Shown piece by piece: positions 62,919 to 64,000 of a stretch of DNA of 64,000 bases; positions within the stretch are counted from its first letter, which is position 1, and each line of letters opens with the position of its first letter. The DNA comes from an uncultured Bacilli bacterium (GTDB lineage Bacteria > Bacillota_I > Bacilli_A > RF39 > UBA660). Below the pieces are notes generated by a model. That model made no database searches. It saw only the letters and a program-made list of their open reading frames with translations, and had not been told where the DNA came from. Made by a program: the position numbers and the translations under genes. Where the stretch lies: assembly GCA_910585045.1 (NCBI GenBank), contig CAJUCD010000001.1, positions 1 to 64,000 of the forward strand. Reading direction: 5' to 3'.

Positions 62919-64000
62919 ATGTGTGGAATTGTAGGATATATAGGTAATAAGAAGGCTAATCCTATATTAATTGATGGGCTTTTGGCTTTAGAATATCGAG
63001 GGTATGATTCGGCAGGTATTGCTTTAATAGATAATGGAAAAATAAATGTTTTTAAAGAAAAAGGGAGAGTTAAAAATATTTCTCTAAATAATAATATGGA
63101 TACAGCTACAGGTAATGTAGGTATTGCACATACAAGATGGGCTACACATGGAAAACCCAGTCAGGAAAATGCTCATCCACATATGGATAATAGCAAAATG
63201 TTTGCAGTTGTTCATAACGGAATTATAGAAAACTATAGTGAATTAAGGGAGTTTTTAAAGAAGAAAGGATATCACTTTGATAGTGAAACAGATACAGAAG
63301 TTATTCCAAATTTAATTCATTATTATTATCAAGATTGTAATAATTTTTTAGAAGCTTTTAATAGAACTTTAAATGATTTAAAAGGAAGTTATGCTATATT
63401 AGTAATATCACCTTTGTTTGAGGGAGTATATGTTGCGAAAATGGCAAGCCCTTTAGTTATTGGTGAAGGAAATAATGAAAACTTTATTGCATCAGATATT
63501 CCAGCTATACTTAGTTATACAAAAGAATTTTACTTTCTTAATGATGGTGAGATTGGTTATATTACTAAGCAAGAAATTAAATTTTATAATAATAAGCTTG
63601 AAAAAATAGTTAATGAAAAGAAAGTTATTGAATGGGATAAGAATGCTGCGGATAAAGATGGCTTTGATGATTATATGCTAAAAGAAATATATGAACAACC
63701 TCGTGCTATTAAAGAAACTTTGGCAGGTCGAGTTGTTTTAAATAATTCATGTAATTTCCCTGATTTAGAAATAGATAAAAATTATTTAGAGAAAATTAAA
63801 AGAGTTTATATCGTTGCTTGTGGAACTGCAATGCATGCAGGATTAGTTGGCAAAAAAGCTATTGAACAATTATGTAATATTACAACTATTGTGGATGTAG
63901 CTAGTGAATTTAGATATAATAAGCCAATTATTGATGATGAAACTTTATGTATTTTTATAAGTCAATCAGGAGAAACTGCTGATACTATTGCAGCTTTAAA
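62919..64000 (+). CDS. glmS: Glucosamine-6-phosphate synthase (isomerizing), partial
   Basis: The window holds the first ~360 codons; the gene runs off the end. The N-terminal Cys nucleophile follows the start Met (MCGIVGYIG), then RGYDSAGIAL, HTRWATHGKP and HNGIIENY of the glutaminase domain. The SIS domain begins with VYIVACGTAMHAG and ISQSGETADT. It makes glucosamine-6-phosphate from fructose-6-phosphate and glutamine, the entry to UDP-GlcNAc and peptidoglycan. Confidence 0.97.
   Translation, partial: MCGIVGYIGNKKANPILIDGLLALEYRGYDSAGIALIDNGKINVFKEKGRVKNISLNNNMDTATGNVGIAHTRWATHGKPSQENAHPHMDNSKMFAVVHNGIIENYSELREFLKKKGYHFDSETDTEVIPNLIHYYYQDCNNFLEAFNRTLNDLKGSYAILVISPLFEGVYVAKMASPLVIGEGNNENFIASDIPAILSYTKEFYFLNDGEIGYITKQEIKFYNNKLEKIVNEKKVIEWDKNAADKDGFDDYMLKEIYEQPRAIKETLAGRVVLNNSCNFPDLEIDKNYLEKIKRVYIVACGTAMHAGLVGKKAIEQLCNITTIVDVASEFRYNKPIIDDETLCIFISQSGETADTIAAL

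Noticed and set aside
1..64000. Reassigned TGA (Mycoplasma-type code)
   Set aside because: TGA serves as a normal stop, for example at 34919, and Trp is encoded by TGG in long intact genes such as uvrB and recG.
1..64000. CRISPR arrays, tRNA or rRNA genes
   Set aside because: No regularly spaced repeats and no rRNA or tRNA-like sequence were noticed on either strand; a tRNA scan was not possible.

Overview
The window comes from a very AT-rich, Gram-positive-type (Firmicutes/Bacilli-like) bacterium. The evidence is strong AGGAGG-type ribosome sites, a cell-wall gene set (murT/gatD, glmS, lgt, LytR-CpsA-Psr, a lipoteichoic-acid-synthase-type enzyme, GtrA) and many small XRE regulators. TGA is used as a stop and Trp is TGG, so this is not the Mycoplasma code. 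Surface proteins with dockerin, cohesin-like and cadherin-like domains point to a gut commensal of an uncultured low-GC Bacilli lineage; that placement is inference. Nearly all genes are on the minus strand, so operons read from high to low coordinates.

1-4.3 kb: a membrane-anchored beta-sandwich protein and a secreted M6 metalloprotease with a C-terminal dockerin. 4.3-13.7 kb: small housekeeping and stress genes, including DUF3781, an XRE-membrane regulator with a frameshifted hydrolase, a CcdA/thioredoxin module, a DUF218 protein, flavin reductase-rubredoxin and an inositol-phosphatase-like enzyme. 13.7-18.7 kb: a decayed accessory island with pseudogenes, an IS110 transposase with a candidate bridge-RNA leader, and VanZ and GNAT cargo genes separated by diverged repeats and repressor remnants. 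18.7-33.4 kb: recG, then a second anchor/dockerin pair (cohesin-like membrane protein plus dockerin glucosaminidase), LCP, trxB, lgt, a tandem-XRE regulator, an LtaS-like enzyme, GtrA and a large membrane protein.

33.5-42.7 kb: a nine-gene block with three Sec-exported proteins, one ABC ATPase, three FtsX-like permeases sharing a Cys pair, and two membrane proteins sharing an FWRKK start. A membrane-anchored XRE regulator lies just upstream. Strong hairpins follow two of the secreted genes. It looks like a secreted-peptide export or immunity system and is the best candidate here for an undescribed system. 42.7-44.7 kb: uvrB.

45-56.7 kb: a tandem duplication of a two-gene unit. Each unit has a ~1600-residue surface protein (NPCBM, transglutaminase-like Cys/His core, discoidin, Ig-like repeats, Pro/Asn stalk, C-terminal membrane anchor) and a paralogous soluble partner. 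Each of the four genes has its own consensus promoter. 56.7-64 kb: an FAD reductase, a 38-residue basic mini-protein, a two-component system with an unknown membrane-anchored protein, MurT with a GatD that seems to lack its catalytic Cys and His, and the start of glmS.

No rRNA, tRNA or CRISPR array was seen.
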